A stretch of 64,000 nucleotides of DNA from Gemmatimonadota bacterium (GTDB lineage: Bacteria; Gemmatimonadota; Gemmatimonadetes; Gemmatimonadales; Gemmatimonadaceae), in assembly GCA_021299375.1 (NCBI GenBank), contig JAJTGR010000018.1, positions 38,211 through 102,210 on the forward strand. The letters are read 5' to 3'. The translations under genes and the position numbers were made by a program. The notes below the pieces were generated by a model, which saw only the letters and a list, made by a program, of their open reading frames with translations, was not told where the DNA came from and did not search any database. Positions 55,328 through 63,932 of the stretch are shown here, one piece after another. Every line of letters starts with the position of its first letter. Position 1 is the first letter of the stretch.

Positions 55328-56586
55328 GGTGGGCGTACCGTGCGGCGGATGCGGCGGGCCGGGAGGCGCGCGGCAGCGTGTCCGCCGCCACCGCGGCCGA
55401 CGCGATCGCCCAGTTGCAGGGGCGCGCACTGTGGGTGATCGAGCTGTCGCCAGTTGGGGGGCCGCCGGCATCTGACGAGGCTGACGGCGCCGCACCAGGC
55501 GACGGTGCGGCGCTCGGGCGCCGACTCAGCGCCGCTTGGCACCGCTGGGCCGGTGCCGACGACGAATCGCTGGCCGTGGCGACGCGCGCCGCAGCCACGC
55601 TGCTGGCCGCCGGTGTGACCGTCGACCGCGCGCTGGATTTCGCCGCCGGACACTCCGGCGAGCGCCGTGACGGCGGGTGGGCGGCGGTGTTTCGCGCGAT
55701 GCGCACGGCAGTGCGCGCGGGCGCCTCGCTGGCGGACGCCATCCAGGCGCAGCCACGGCTGCCGGCGTTCTTCGCCCCGAGCGTGGCGGCCGCGGAAGCC
55801 ACCGGCACACTTGCGGAGACCTTCGCCCAACTCGCGGGGACGCTCGAGCGCTCCGCACAGGTACGGGCGCGGATCCGGTCGGCGCTGGTGTATCCGGTGG
55901 TGCTGGGGTTGTCGTCGATCGTTGGCACACTGGTCATCCTGCTGATCGTGGTGCCGCGCTTCAGCACCTTGCTGACCGAGACCGGCAGCCGGCTGCCGCT
56001 GAGCACCCGGCTACTGGTGTCGCTGAGCTCCGCGCTCAGCGCGGGTGGGTGGCTGCTGCTGCCGACGCTGCTGGTTGGCATGGTGTGGTGGCAGCGTACG
56101 CAGCGCGACCCGGCCCAGCGTGCCGCCTGGGACGCTCGCCGGCTCCGCTGGCCGGTGTTCGGGGCGTTCGAGCGGCAACGGGACACCGCGCGCTATCTGG
56201 GCACCCTTGCGCTGGCCTTGGCTTCGGGGGTGAGCCTGCTGCGGGCCATGGCGCTGGCCCGCGCCACCGTGCGCAACACGGCGCTGGCGGCGGCGCTGGC
56301 GCCGGCCGAGGCCCGCGTCCGCGATGGGGGGACGCTGGCCGGCGCCTTGCGGGAGTCCCTGCCGCCGCTTGCGGTCCGGTTGCTCGAGGCGGGGGAGGCC
56401 GGGGGCGATCTGGCCGCACTCGCCCGGCGCGCGGCCGACGCCGCCGAGGAAAGTGCCGAGCGCCAACTTGGGCGGGTCGTGGCTCTCATCGAACCGGTCA
56501 TGATCCTCGGCTTCGGCGGGCTCGTGGGCTTCGTCGCGCTGGCGCTGCTGCAAGCCATCTACGGGATCAACGCCAGCCTCACGTGA
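55324..56586 (+). CDS. gspF: Type II secretion inner-membrane protein GspF
   Basis: Polytopic platform protein of 420 aa with the two GspF domains: the first with AATLLAAGVTVDRALDFAAG, RSALVYPVVLGLSSIVGTLV and VVPRFSTLLTE, the second with TLALALASGVSLLRAMALAR, ESLPPLAVRLLEAGEAGGDL and the C-terminal EPVMILGFGGLVGFVALALL. Start overlaps the gspE stop (ATGA). It is the last gene of the operon; a GC-rich inverted stretch follows without a T-run. Confidence 0.92.
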   Translation: MRWAYRAADAAGREARGSVSAATAADAIAQLQGRALWVIELSPVGGPPASDEADGAAPGDGAALGRRLSAAWHRWAGADDESLAVATRAAATLLAAGVTVDRALDFAAGHSGERRDGGWAAVFRAMRTAVRAGASLADAIQAQPRLPAFFAPSVAAAEATGTLAETFAQLAGTLERSAQVRARIRSALVYPVVLGLSSIVGTLVILLIVVPRFSTLLTETGSRLPLSTRLLVSLSSALSAGGWLLLPTLLVGMVWWQRTQRDPAQRAAWDARRLRWPVFGAFERQRDTARYLGTLALALASGVSLLRAMALARATVRNTALAAALAPAEARVRDGGTLAGALRESLPPLAVRLLEAGEAGGDLAALARRAADAAEESAERQLGRVVALIEPVMILGFGGLVGFVALALLQAIYGINASLT

Positions 56587-56828
56587 CCCCCGCGGGCCGG
56601 TACGCAGGAGCGACCGGCACTGCCGCCCGCGGCCTGCCCCGTCACAATGCGACCCGTCCCTGTTGACAGCCGCCGCCTCAGGATGAACGATTCTCCGAGG
56701 CGCGGTGCCGCACACCTTGGCGAATCGCCTGTACCCGACGATTAACGGCAGCCGGTTTGGGTCGTCTTTTCCCGTCAGCGTACGTGGTCCCCACCCTGTC
56801 CGTCGCCGGTACCATCTCTCCGTCCGCC

Positions 56829-58370
56829 ATGTCCACGAGCGAACGTCTCTCCGAGCAGGACGCCCCCGCCGTTCCGAGCCGTCGCCGGTTCTTTGCCGCC
56901 GGGGCAACCGCGGCCGCTGGCTTCGCCATTGCCAGCCGGGCCAACGCCCAGCCGCCACGTGGTGGTCGCGGCCAACCGCTGCCCGCCGGAGGGGTGGGCG
57001 CGCAGGATGCGTCCCTCCAGTGGGCCGACCCGGTGCTGCGGCTGGTGCGCCGCGTGACCATGGGGCTGAACCCCGGCGAAGTGGCGCTGGCGCGTCAGCT
57101 GGGGTTTGCCGGGTACCTGGACTACCAGCTGCGGGCGTCGACCATCGACGACGGTGCCCTCGAGAGCGTCATCGCCACGCGTCTGCCGATGACGCAGATG
57201 CCGGCGGCCACGCTCCGAACGCAGGACAACACGGAAGTGATGAACCAGCTGTCCGACGCCACATGGTATCGCGCCGCCTTTGCGAAGGCGCAGCTGCGTG
57301 AACGCATGGTGGAGTTCTGGACGGACCATTTCAACATCTCCATCGACACCGTCGGCTTCCTCAAGGTGGTCGACGATCGTGAAGTCATCCGCCCGCATGC
57401 CCTGGGCAATTTCCGCACGCTGCTCACGGCCTCGGCACACAGCGGGGCGATGCTGCGGTACCTCGACCAGAACACCAGCCGGACCCCGACGCCCAATCAG
57501 AATTACGCGCGCGAGATCATGGAGCTGCACACCATGGGCTCCGAGGGGGGCTACACGCAGACCGATGTTGCCGAGCTTTCGCGTATCCTCACGGGCTGGA
57601 GCATGACCGCCGATGGGGCGTTCCGCTTCAACCGCACGTTCCACGACCGCAACGCGAAGACGTTCCTCGGGCGCTCGTTTCCGGCCATGCCGGCGACGGC
57701 GTCGGATGCGGAGATGAAAGCCGAAGGGGACGTGGCCATCCGAATGCTGCTCGACCATCCGAGCACCGCCCGCTACCTGTCGCTCCAGATGGCGCGCTGG
57801 CTGCTGGCGTACGAGCCGCCGACGGCGGTGGTGGACGCCACCGCGGCGGCGTACACCCGTACGGGCGGCGACATCCCGACGATGATCCGGACCATTCTCA
57901 CCAGCCGCAACCTCTCGACGGCGCCGGCCAAGTACAAGCGACCGTTCCACCTGGCCATCTCGGGTATCCGCGCGCTTGGCGCGGACACCACCACGGTGCC
58001 GAACATCCGCGCCGTACGGCAGCAGGCCGACCGCATGGGCATGCCGGTGTTTCGCTGGGCGCAGCCCGATGGCTACCCCGACAACGTCGCGTGGTGGAGC
58101 GGGCTGGTGATCACCCGCTGGTCGTACGGGCAGTACCTGTCGACGCTCAACAGCGCGACGGTCATGCGCGTCGACCCGGCGCCATTCCGCTCGCCGGACA
58201 CCCCGGAGGGCGTGGTGGGGCAGATCGGTGTGCGGCTCTTCGGGGGCGAGATGCCCACCAGTCTGCGAACCGGCTTGCTCACCTTTCTGCGAGGCGGCAC
58301 CTACAACGAAACACGCATTCGCGAGACGCTGTCACTGGCCCTCGGCGCGCAGGAGTACCAGTGGTACTGA
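56829..58370 (+). CDS. DUF1800 domain exported protein
   Basis: A 513-aa DUF1800 protein. The start at 56829 (MSTSERLSEQ) places a twin-arginine-type signal (PSRRRFFAAGATAAAGFAIA, ending ANA) near the N-terminus, so Tat export is likely. Family landmarks: WADPVLRLVRRVTMGLNPGE, LRERMVEFWTDHFNIS, NQNYAREIMELHTMGSEGGY and YKRPFHLAISGIRAL. DUF1800 genes are usually paired with DUF1501, as here (34 bp apart). Function unknown. A candidate promoter TTGACA at 56663 with a weak AACGAT 17 bp later lies in the 242-bp gap before it. Confidence 0.9.
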   Translation: MSTSERLSEQDAPAVPSRRRFFAAGATAAAGFAIASRANAQPPRGGRGQPLPAGGVGAQDASLQWADPVLRLVRRVTMGLNPGEVALARQLGFAGYLDYQLRASTIDDGALESVIATRLPMTQMPAATLRTQDNTEVMNQLSDATWYRAAFAKAQLRERMVEFWTDHFNISIDTVGFLKVVDDREVIRPHALGNFRTLLTASAHSGAMLRYLDQNTSRTPTPNQNYAREIMELHTMGSEGGYTQTDVAELSRILTGWSMTADGAFRFNRTFHDRNAKTFLGRSFPAMPATASDAEMKAEGDVAIRMLLDHPSTARYLSLQMARWLLAYEPPTAVVDATAAAYTRTGGDIPTMIRTILTSRNLSTAPAKYKRPFHLAISGIRALGADTTTVPNIRAVRQQADRMGMPVFRWAQPDGYPDNVAWWSGLVITRWSYGQYLSTLNSATVMRVDPAPFRSPDTPEGVVGQIGVRLFGGEMPTSLRTGLLTFLRGGTYNETRIRETLSLALGAQEYQWY

Positions 58371-58404
58371 ACGTGCCCTTTCCTTTCGCCCGCCGGAGCG
58401 CTGC

Positions 58405-59715
58405 ATGAGCGACGAGACGTTCGACGCTGGTTGCGAAGAGTACAACACGCTGGCCCGTCGAGACTTCCTGCAGTTGGCCACCGGCGTGGGCGTGGCCGCG
58501 ATGCTGCCGGCGTGGCTGCCGCAGGTGGTACTGGCGCAGTCGTCCAATTCGACGCGCGACATCATCGTGTCGATCTTCCTGAGCGGTGGCACCGACGGCA
58601 TGTCGATGGTGGCGCCGTTCGGCGATCCCGCGTACTACACGGGGCGACCCACCCTCGCGATCCCCCGACCGGACGCCGCCGGCACCGGCCCCAAGGGCGT
58701 CGCCCTCGACGACTTCTTTGCCTTCTCCCCCGGCATGGCGCCGCTCATGCCGGCCTACACGGCAGGCGATCTGCTGGTGGCCCATGCCACCGGCTCCATC
58801 GACACGTCGCGCTCGCACTTCGATGCCCAGCGGTACATCGAAGTGGGCAAACCGCGTGATCCGAACATCAGCGGCGGCTGGCTCGGGCGGCATCTGGCCA
58901 CGAGCGCCCCGCTGCGCAGCGATGCCCCGCTGCGCGCCCTCGGGCTCACGCCGGGGTTGCCGACAACGCTGGTCGGTGCGCCGCGGACGCTGCCCATCCC
59001 GAATCCGGCCAACTTCACCATCGGTGGCAGCGCGACCACAGCCAACGCGCGCACCCAGTTCATGGTGCAGAACTATCAGGGCGCCGTGAATCCGGTGGCC
59101 GCCAACGCACTCGACTCCACGAACACGATCGCGCTGCTGCAGCGCATCAACTTCGCCGGCTATGCGCCATCGAACGGGGCGGCGTATCCGAACAGCGGCT
59201 TCGGCAGCGCCCTGCGCTCCACCGCTGCGCTGATCAAGGCCGATGTCGGCGTAGAGGCCATTCATGCCTTCAACGGCGGGTGGGACACACATGCGGCCCA
59301 GGGCAACCTGCCCGGCCTCGATGGCGGCGCCATGCACAACCGGATGCTCGACCTGGCGTCGTCACTGGCTGCCTTCCATGCCGACGTCATCCAGGGTACC
59401 ACGTCGTACGGCGTGACGGTGGTGATCATCTCCGAGTTCGGGCGCAACGCGCGCGAGAACGGCGATCGTGGCACCGATCACGGCCGCGGCAACGTGGCCT
59501 TCGCGATGGGGCGCAAGATCGCTGGCGGGCGTGTCCTCACCAACGGCTGGCCCGGGCTCGCCCGCGAAGTGCTCGAGGCGGGCCAGGACCTGCGCGTCAC
59601 GCTCGACCACCGCGACATCCTCGCCGAGATCGTGCAGAACCGGCTGGGCAACCGGAACCTCGGCGTGATCTTTCCCGACTACACGCCGAGGTTCCGGGGC
59701 GTCACGAAGGCCTGA
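58405..59715 (+). CDS. DUF1501 domain exported protein
   Basis: A 436-aa protein of the DUF1501 (alkaline-phosphatase-superfamily-like) family. It has a Tat-like signal (LARRDFLQLATGVGVAAMLP), SIFLSGGTDGMSMVAPFGDP near the mature start, GGWDTHAAQGNLPGLDGG with the likely metal His/Asp, and VVIISEFGRNARENGDRGTD HGRGN-type motif as two blocks. It follows the DUF1800 gene and probably acts with it in the periplasm. The biochemical role of the pair is not established. Confidence 0.9.
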   Translation: MSDETFDAGCEEYNTLARRDFLQLATGVGVAAMLPAWLPQVVLAQSSNSTRDIIVSIFLSGGTDGMSMVAPFGDPAYYTGRPTLAIPRPDAAGTGPKGVALDDFFAFSPGMAPLMPAYTAGDLLVAHATGSIDTSRSHFDAQRYIEVGKPRDPNISGGWLGRHLATSAPLRSDAPLRALGLTPGLPTTLVGAPRTLPIPNPANFTIGGSATTANARTQFMVQNYQGAVNPVAANALDSTNTIALLQRINFAGYAPSNGAAYPNSGFGSALRSTAALIKADVGVEAIHAFNGGWDTHAAQGNLPGLDGGAMHNRMLDLASSLAAFHADVIQGTTSYGVTVVIISEFGRNARENGDRGTDHGRGNVAFAMGRKIAGGRVLTNGWPGLAREVLEAGQDLRVTLDHRDILAEIVQNRLGNRNLGVIFPDYTPRFRGVTKA

Positions 59716-59719
59716 CGCC

Positions 59720-59992
59720 CTAGCGCCGGGCCGGCGGCTGCCCTCCGGGGTGCCACGCCGGCTTCGGCCCGTCGGCCAGCAGCCGCACCGCCCTTGCCGT
59801 GGCCGAGATGACCTCGGCCATGTGCTCGACGTTCACGATGCCCGCTTCCTCCTTCGGGGAGTGATACGGCGTCTGCAGGTTGTACGACGACAGCGAGTGC
59901 GCCGGGATGCCGATGCGCGCAAGCGCAGGCAACCGCAAGCGCCGCACGCGGCCCCACGAGCGCCAGACGACGCCCGCTGACGCGCATCCTTT
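59720..59992 (-). pseudogene. C-terminal remnant of an M28-family aminopeptidase
   Basis: Only the last 75-90 codons remain: ARIGIPAHSLSSYNLQTPYH followed by SPKEEAGIVNVEHMAEVI, the C-terminal part of M28 (PgcP/QC-like) zinc peptidases. The histidine of TPYH is the conserved C-terminal zinc ligand. Upstream, the frame continues through VVWRSWGRVRRLRLP to about 59990 and then the sequence changes character, so the N-terminal catalytic bulk is missing. It faces the DUF1501 gene. The break marks the left edge of the accessory region. Confidence 0.7.
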
Positions 59993-60519
59993 CTACACAA
60001 TCCGCGATTGCTTCGCGATCAGAGTTTCGCCCAGGTGCTCGAAGAGTCCGGCGGGATCATCCCCATCTCCCTCGTCAACTAGCATTGTTCCCAGCGACAA
60101 TGTGACGCTCACTTTTGTACTGGCGCCTCCCCCGCCGCAGCCGCAATAGTTGGGTCCGCTTTTCCTTGATCAACGCCGCAGATCGCTTTCCGTGTTCAGC
60201 CCCCGACCGAAGCAGCCAGCAACGGATGGTCTGCGCCGGGCGCTCGAAAAGTCATGCTGACTCCTCGGCACGCACAGCCAGCACGCGAGCCGACCCGAGC
60301 ATCTGTTCCCGATGGGCCGATGGGTAGACGGGAAGTCGGCGGCGCATCAGTTTTTTCCTCCGTTCCTAGCATAGATGAAGGTGCCCCAAAACGTTCAAGG
60401 GCGCATCGAATCGAGGGTTGGAGAGCAGACCAGCGGGGTCTTTCCCTTGCGGTTCTTCTCGGTCAGATGCAACATCCGCTTTGTGGGGATCGTTGCCCGT
60501 CACGACGCGAGGTAATTGC
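59993..60519. other. Accessory DNA without a confident gene
   Basis: This 527-bp stretch has more A/T runs than the chromosome around it and no reading frame I can defend. On the minus strand a short frame ending at 59993 reads VSVTLSLGTMLVDEGDGDDP then AGLFEHLGETLIAKQSRIV; it follows an in-frame TGA and lacks a good start, so it may be the tail of another broken gene. It lies between the M28 remnant and the DsbA-like pseudogene. Confidence 0.5.
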
Positions 60520-61242
60520 ATGACTGCGCGATCAGCAAATTTGATTGTTTTGGCTCTGTCGGCGATGAGCGTGGCATTCGCTGTGGCCGTTGCAAGAGCG
60601 CGTCTCGTTCATGACCCATCGTCGTCATCAGGGTCGCAGTCAGCAATTCGGACGACTGCTCGTTGGCAGCGTTTCGGGGAACTCGGCAGCGAGCTGCTAC
60701 CATCGAAGCGCCGTGGGGACAGCATCATTCAATCAACTCCGAGACCATCACACAGCGTTCAAGTCACAGTTTTCTCGGATTTTGAATGCCCTCACAGCGC
60801 GCGCCTGGCAACGTCCGTGCGCGCGGCGTAAGCACACTTCGGTCCTCAGGTGCGCGTGTCATTTCGCCACAACCCGTTGACTTGGTCCCGTCCCAACGCT
60901 TGGTACACCGCACTCGCTGCGAGCTGCGCGGACGAGCAATCCCATTTCTCTGAGTTTCACGACTCACTTTTCGCGAGCCGTCTTGCTCAGACTTCGGCGA
61001 CTCTTGAAGGTATCGCACATTCGTCGGGCATCTCCGACATTGCTCGCTTCAACACATGTCTCAGAGAATCGCGCACATCGAAACGGGTTGAGCAGGACAC
61101 GATAGATGCTAGAGCACTTGGTCTTCGTCGAACGCCGGCATTTCTTGTCGACAGCGTAATCTACGTGGGAGATCCAGGCCGGGACTCTTTGTTCGAGATA
61201 CTAGGCCGTGCGCTGAGGCGTCCGCATCGACCCTTTAGCTAA
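60520..61242 (+). pseudogene. DsbA-like thioredoxin-fold protein with in-frame stop
   Basis: Read through a TAA at 60829-60831, one frame of 240 codons encodes a membrane-anchored thioredoxin-fold protein. It has an N-terminal hydrophobic segment (ANLIVLALSAMSVAFAVAVA), the active-site region VQVTVFSDFECPHSARLA, then after the stop AHFGPQVRVSFRHNPL, CADEQSHFSEFHDSLFA and the cis-Pro region GLRRTPAFLVDSVIYVG. The stop is in the same frame, so it is a point nonsense change, not a frameshift. The usual CxxC reads CPHS, losing the second cysteine. GAGG precedes the ATG at 60520. I call it decayed, though a short N-terminal product is possible. Confidence 0.75.
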
Positions 61243-61332
61243 CCGGGTGCTCACAATAAATCAGTCTTTTGCTGATGGGATGGGATGGGATGGGATGCGG
61301 CGAGACTAACACTTTCGAGTACCGAGGTCACT

Positions 61333-61473
61333 ATGTCACCTGCAATTCGCAAAGCCCTCATCGCCATGAACGGGTTTCTTGTGGCGTTCGCTGCCGTCAC
61401 GATTGTCGCGACGCCGGCAGATGCGTTGAACAGTAGTGTCTGCCTCCAGGATGCTCGCTGCCAAGTTTTTTGA
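61333..61473 (+). CDS. Small exported Cys-containing peptide (possible +1 frameshift extension)
   Basis: A 46-aa peptide beginning MSPAIRKALIAMNGFLVAFA, a good signal peptide ending near TPADA, followed by LNSSVCLQDARCQVF. The frame stops at TGA (61471-61473) in the context GTT TTT TGA C. A +1 shift there, or loss of one T from the T6 run, would continue DCVPFWGEICCPT to a stop at 61511-61513, giving 59 aa with five cysteines. It lies 90 bp after the DsbA-like pseudogene. I do not recognise a family. The 72 bp between the extended stop and the IS hold nothing clear. Confidence 0.5.
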   Translation: MSPAIRKALIAMNGFLVAFAAVTIVATPADALNSSVCLQDARCQVF

Positions 61474-61585
61474 CTGCGTGCCTTTCTGGGGCGAAATTTG
61501 TTGTCCGACCTGACCGGACTCCTGCGCGTGAGGATTTTCCGCCACCCGAGCCGTCTGGGCTCACGGTTGCGCAACGGAAGTTGAA

Positions 61586-63268
61586 CCCGGATCCTGCAAT
61601 CGTCGCCTGACCGTAATGGTGGCGTCACGGGCGGTGTGATGCCGGGCCGTCGAGACGCGCTTTTCGACGGCGGCGCGTGCGTTGAGGCAGGCGCACAGCG
61701 TTCGTGTGGCGCGTGGCGGGGGTGTTGCGGGCGCGCTCACGCCCGCGTTCACGCCGGTGGGCAGGCGACAGCGCCCGACGCCGGGGCGTCAGTGTTGGCG
61801 CGGGGATGGGCAGGCGACTACACCGCGAGCGCGCGGACGCGCGGCGGGATTAGTTCACGGAGCCCGCGCAGTGCGGCGAGGAACTGATGCCGGAAGGGCT
61901 CGTCACGACGACACTGGACGGTGCGCTTGCGCGCATGCGTGGTGAGACGCGCCGGGAGCGTGAAGACCCAGCGCCGCAGGCGGGCTGGTTGCGCCCGGGA
62001 CCACGCGCCGGCGAGCGCGGTCGTGCGAATGACGTGCAGGACCTGATACGCGAGCGTCGTGAGCGCCGCGAGCAGGGCGTTGCCACCGAGATCATCGATG
62101 GCGGTCGCGCCGAAGCCGAGCTGATAGAGCTCCTTGATTCGCTGTTCGACGAGCGTGCCCGCGTTGTACGTGCGCCACGCCGTGAGGGCGTGCCAGTCGT
62201 CGCGATTGGTGAGCACGTGGGCGACGTGGGCCCGTGTCGTGGTCTCGAGTCCCAGCGCGTCGGGGACGAGCGCGTCGAGCGTCCGGTGCTCGACGGAGCG
62301 GAGCGCCGCGCCGTGGAGCGTCCCCGTGGCCGTCCAGTAGCCGTCGGCTTTCTCGGAGGCGCGCCAGGCCCCGAGCGCGCGCCGGACATACGCGTGATCC
62401 GGCACCTTGAGCACGAAGTCGACCCGGAGCCGCTGCAGCAGCGCGACCATCGCCTCGGAGAAAAAGCCCTTGTCGAGCCGCACCGTGATCTGCGCGACGC
62501 CCGCCTGCCGCAGGCGGGCGACGAGCTCCGGAATCCACTCCAGCGCCCCCGCCGCCGTGTGCGCAGCACCCGGACGCCACCGCACGCCCAGGCAATCGCC
62601 CGTGTCGAGAAAGGCGAGGAGTGGATGATGACTCGGCCGTCCTTTGCGCGTGGGATTGTAGCCGGCACTCGCGCCGGCTTGCTGCGTGCCATAGCGCTGG
62701 ACGACGGTGGAGTCGAGCAGCAGCGTCACGGCCGGCGGCACCCGCGTTTGCCGCCAGCGCGCCCGGACGAGCCACCACGTGAGGGTGTCGACGTGCGCGG
62801 CCATCGCCGTGCCGCCGCGCCGCAACCAGCGGCCCATCGTCGTCGGATCCGGCACGCGCGTCCATCCGAAGAGCGGCGCAACGCCGCGCGCCGCCAGGTA
62901 CTGCAGATCATCCAGATGCTCGACACCGTAGAGCAGCCCGGCCACCCAGGTTTCGAGCATCGTCGAGGCGCGGTACCGGCCCCCCACCGCGGGCGCATGC
63001 GCATCGATACGCGCCGACAGCGCGAAGCGATCCCAGAGCTGACGGACCAACAGCAGCCCCGCTCCATCCGTCAGGCCCGTGGCCGAATGGCGCACGCGGA
63101 GACTCGCGGCGCTGCCTTGTGCCGCGGGGCGGCAGGGAATACGATGAAAGCGCACCGGCCGGGTGCCTCTGCGTGACGAGGGAAACTTCTGCCAGGAAGT
63201 CCCGCGAACGTAAGGCAACCGGCGGTGTTTTTCTATGGCGAACCTACGAACGCATTGCAGGATTCAGG
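61586..63268. mobile_element. IS1380-family insertion sequence
   Basis: An element of about 1.68 kb bounded by imperfect inverted repeats: CCCGGATCCTGCAAT at the left (61586-61600) and ATTGCAGGATTCAGG at the right (63254-63268); the right one reads CCTGAATCCTGCAAT in reverse complement, 13 of 15 identical. The flanks are TTGAA (61581-61585) and TTGAG (63269-63273), a 4-of-5 match suggesting a target duplication. The single transposase gene runs leftward. The 217 bp between the left repeat and the transposase stop show no gene. The right end interrupts the RepA-like ATPase gene. Confidence 0.85.
61818..63218 (-). CDS. IS1380-family transposase
   Basis: A 466-aa DDE transposase. IS1380 hallmarks are VTLLLDSTVVQRYGTQQAGA (first Asp), SAGYNPTRKGRPSHHPLLAF, ITVRLDKGFFSEAMVALLQR (second Asp) and YNAGTLVEQRIKELYQLGFG (Glu). 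It is full length and has no visible stop or frameshift, so the element may still be mobile. The first 45 or so residues are less typical; a later start is possible. Confidence 0.9.
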   Translation of the reverse strand: MPYVRGTSWQKFPSSRRGTRPVRFHRIPCRPAAQGSAASLRVRHSATGLTDGAGLLLVRQLWDRFALSARIDAHAPAVGGRYRASTMLETWVAGLLYGVEHLDDLQYLAARGVAPLFGWTRVPDPTTMGRWLRRGGTAMAAHVDTLTWWLVRARWRQTRVPPAVTLLLDSTVVQRYGTQQAGASAGYNPTRKGRPSHHPLLAFLDTGDCLGVRWRPGAAHTAAGALEWIPELVARLRQAGVAQITVRLDKGFFSEAMVALLQRLRVDFVLKVPDHAYVRRALGAWRASEKADGYWTATGTLHGAALRSVEHRTLDALVPDALGLETTTRAHVAHVLTNRDDWHALTAWRTYNAGTLVEQRIKELYQLGFGATAIDDLGGNALLAALTTLAYQVLHVIRTTALAGAWSRAQPARLRRWVFTLPARLTTHARKRTVQCRRDEPFRHQFLAALRGLRELIPPRVRALAV

Positions 63269-63932
63269 TTGAGATGCTGGCGATGATGTCCACGGCGGCC
63301 CCGGTAGATGTGTGACCACGGAACTCGTCGCTGTTCTTGTTCGCGTGGTGCACGATGACCAGTGCGAAGCGATGCTTTGCAGCGAGCTTGGACAGAGGAT
63401 AGAGCATGTCGCTCGTGTCTGGGGAGTTTCGCTTGACGTGGGCCAATGCGTACGCCGTCAGGCTGTCGATGACCACCACCTTGGCCCCCGTGGCGACGAC
63501 CGCCTCCTCGAGCACCGTGATCGGCGCCCTCGTCTTATGCGCGAGGTCGGTGAGGACGTGCATGGGGGCCGAGGGGGAGATACGCATGTGCTTCGCACGC
63601 ATCTTGATGAGGTGCACCCCTTCTTCGAGGCTTGCGAACAGGACGGGCTGCGGCTCGGACTTGAGGCCGAAGATTTCCAGGCCCATGGCGAGCTGCTTCA
63701 TGAACCAGGTCAGCAGCGTCGTTTTGCCCAGCTTCTCGCGGGCAAAGAAGAGGGTGACCGCCATCTCGATGATGATCCCGGGTACCCGCTGAATGGGCTG
63801 GGTGATGGAGGAGTCCCGAATGATGCTCCCGATGGAGCGGGGGATGTTGTCAGCGGACCGCTGACGCGAGCGTGTGTGTTGCGGCACTAGAAGACTCCAG
63901 GTTTGGGAAGTCGTCTCCGGTCCGTGTTGCAC
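63264..63932 (-). pseudogene. RepA-like AAA ATPase, 3' end cut by the IS
   Basis: A leftward gene of 222 codons as it stands, resembling hexameric RepA/AAA_25 plasmid-type helicases. It has VTLFFAREKLGKTTLLTWFM (Walker A with GKTT, though the first Gly is replaced), VLFASLEEGVHLIKMRAKHM, Walker B GAKVVVIDSLTAYALAHVKR and RFALVIVHHANKNSDEFRGH. The stop at 63264 lies inside the IS terminal repeat, so the C-terminus is truncated. The start is uncertain: 63932 is a GTG, and an upstream part may lie off the window. It suggests a plasmid- or integrative-element-derived segment. Confidence 0.7.

Noticed and set aside
60520..61242. Two separate small genes or a frameshift in the DsbA-like locus.
   Set aside because: Both halves are in the same frame and homology continues immediately after TAA, so a single nonsense change explains it better.
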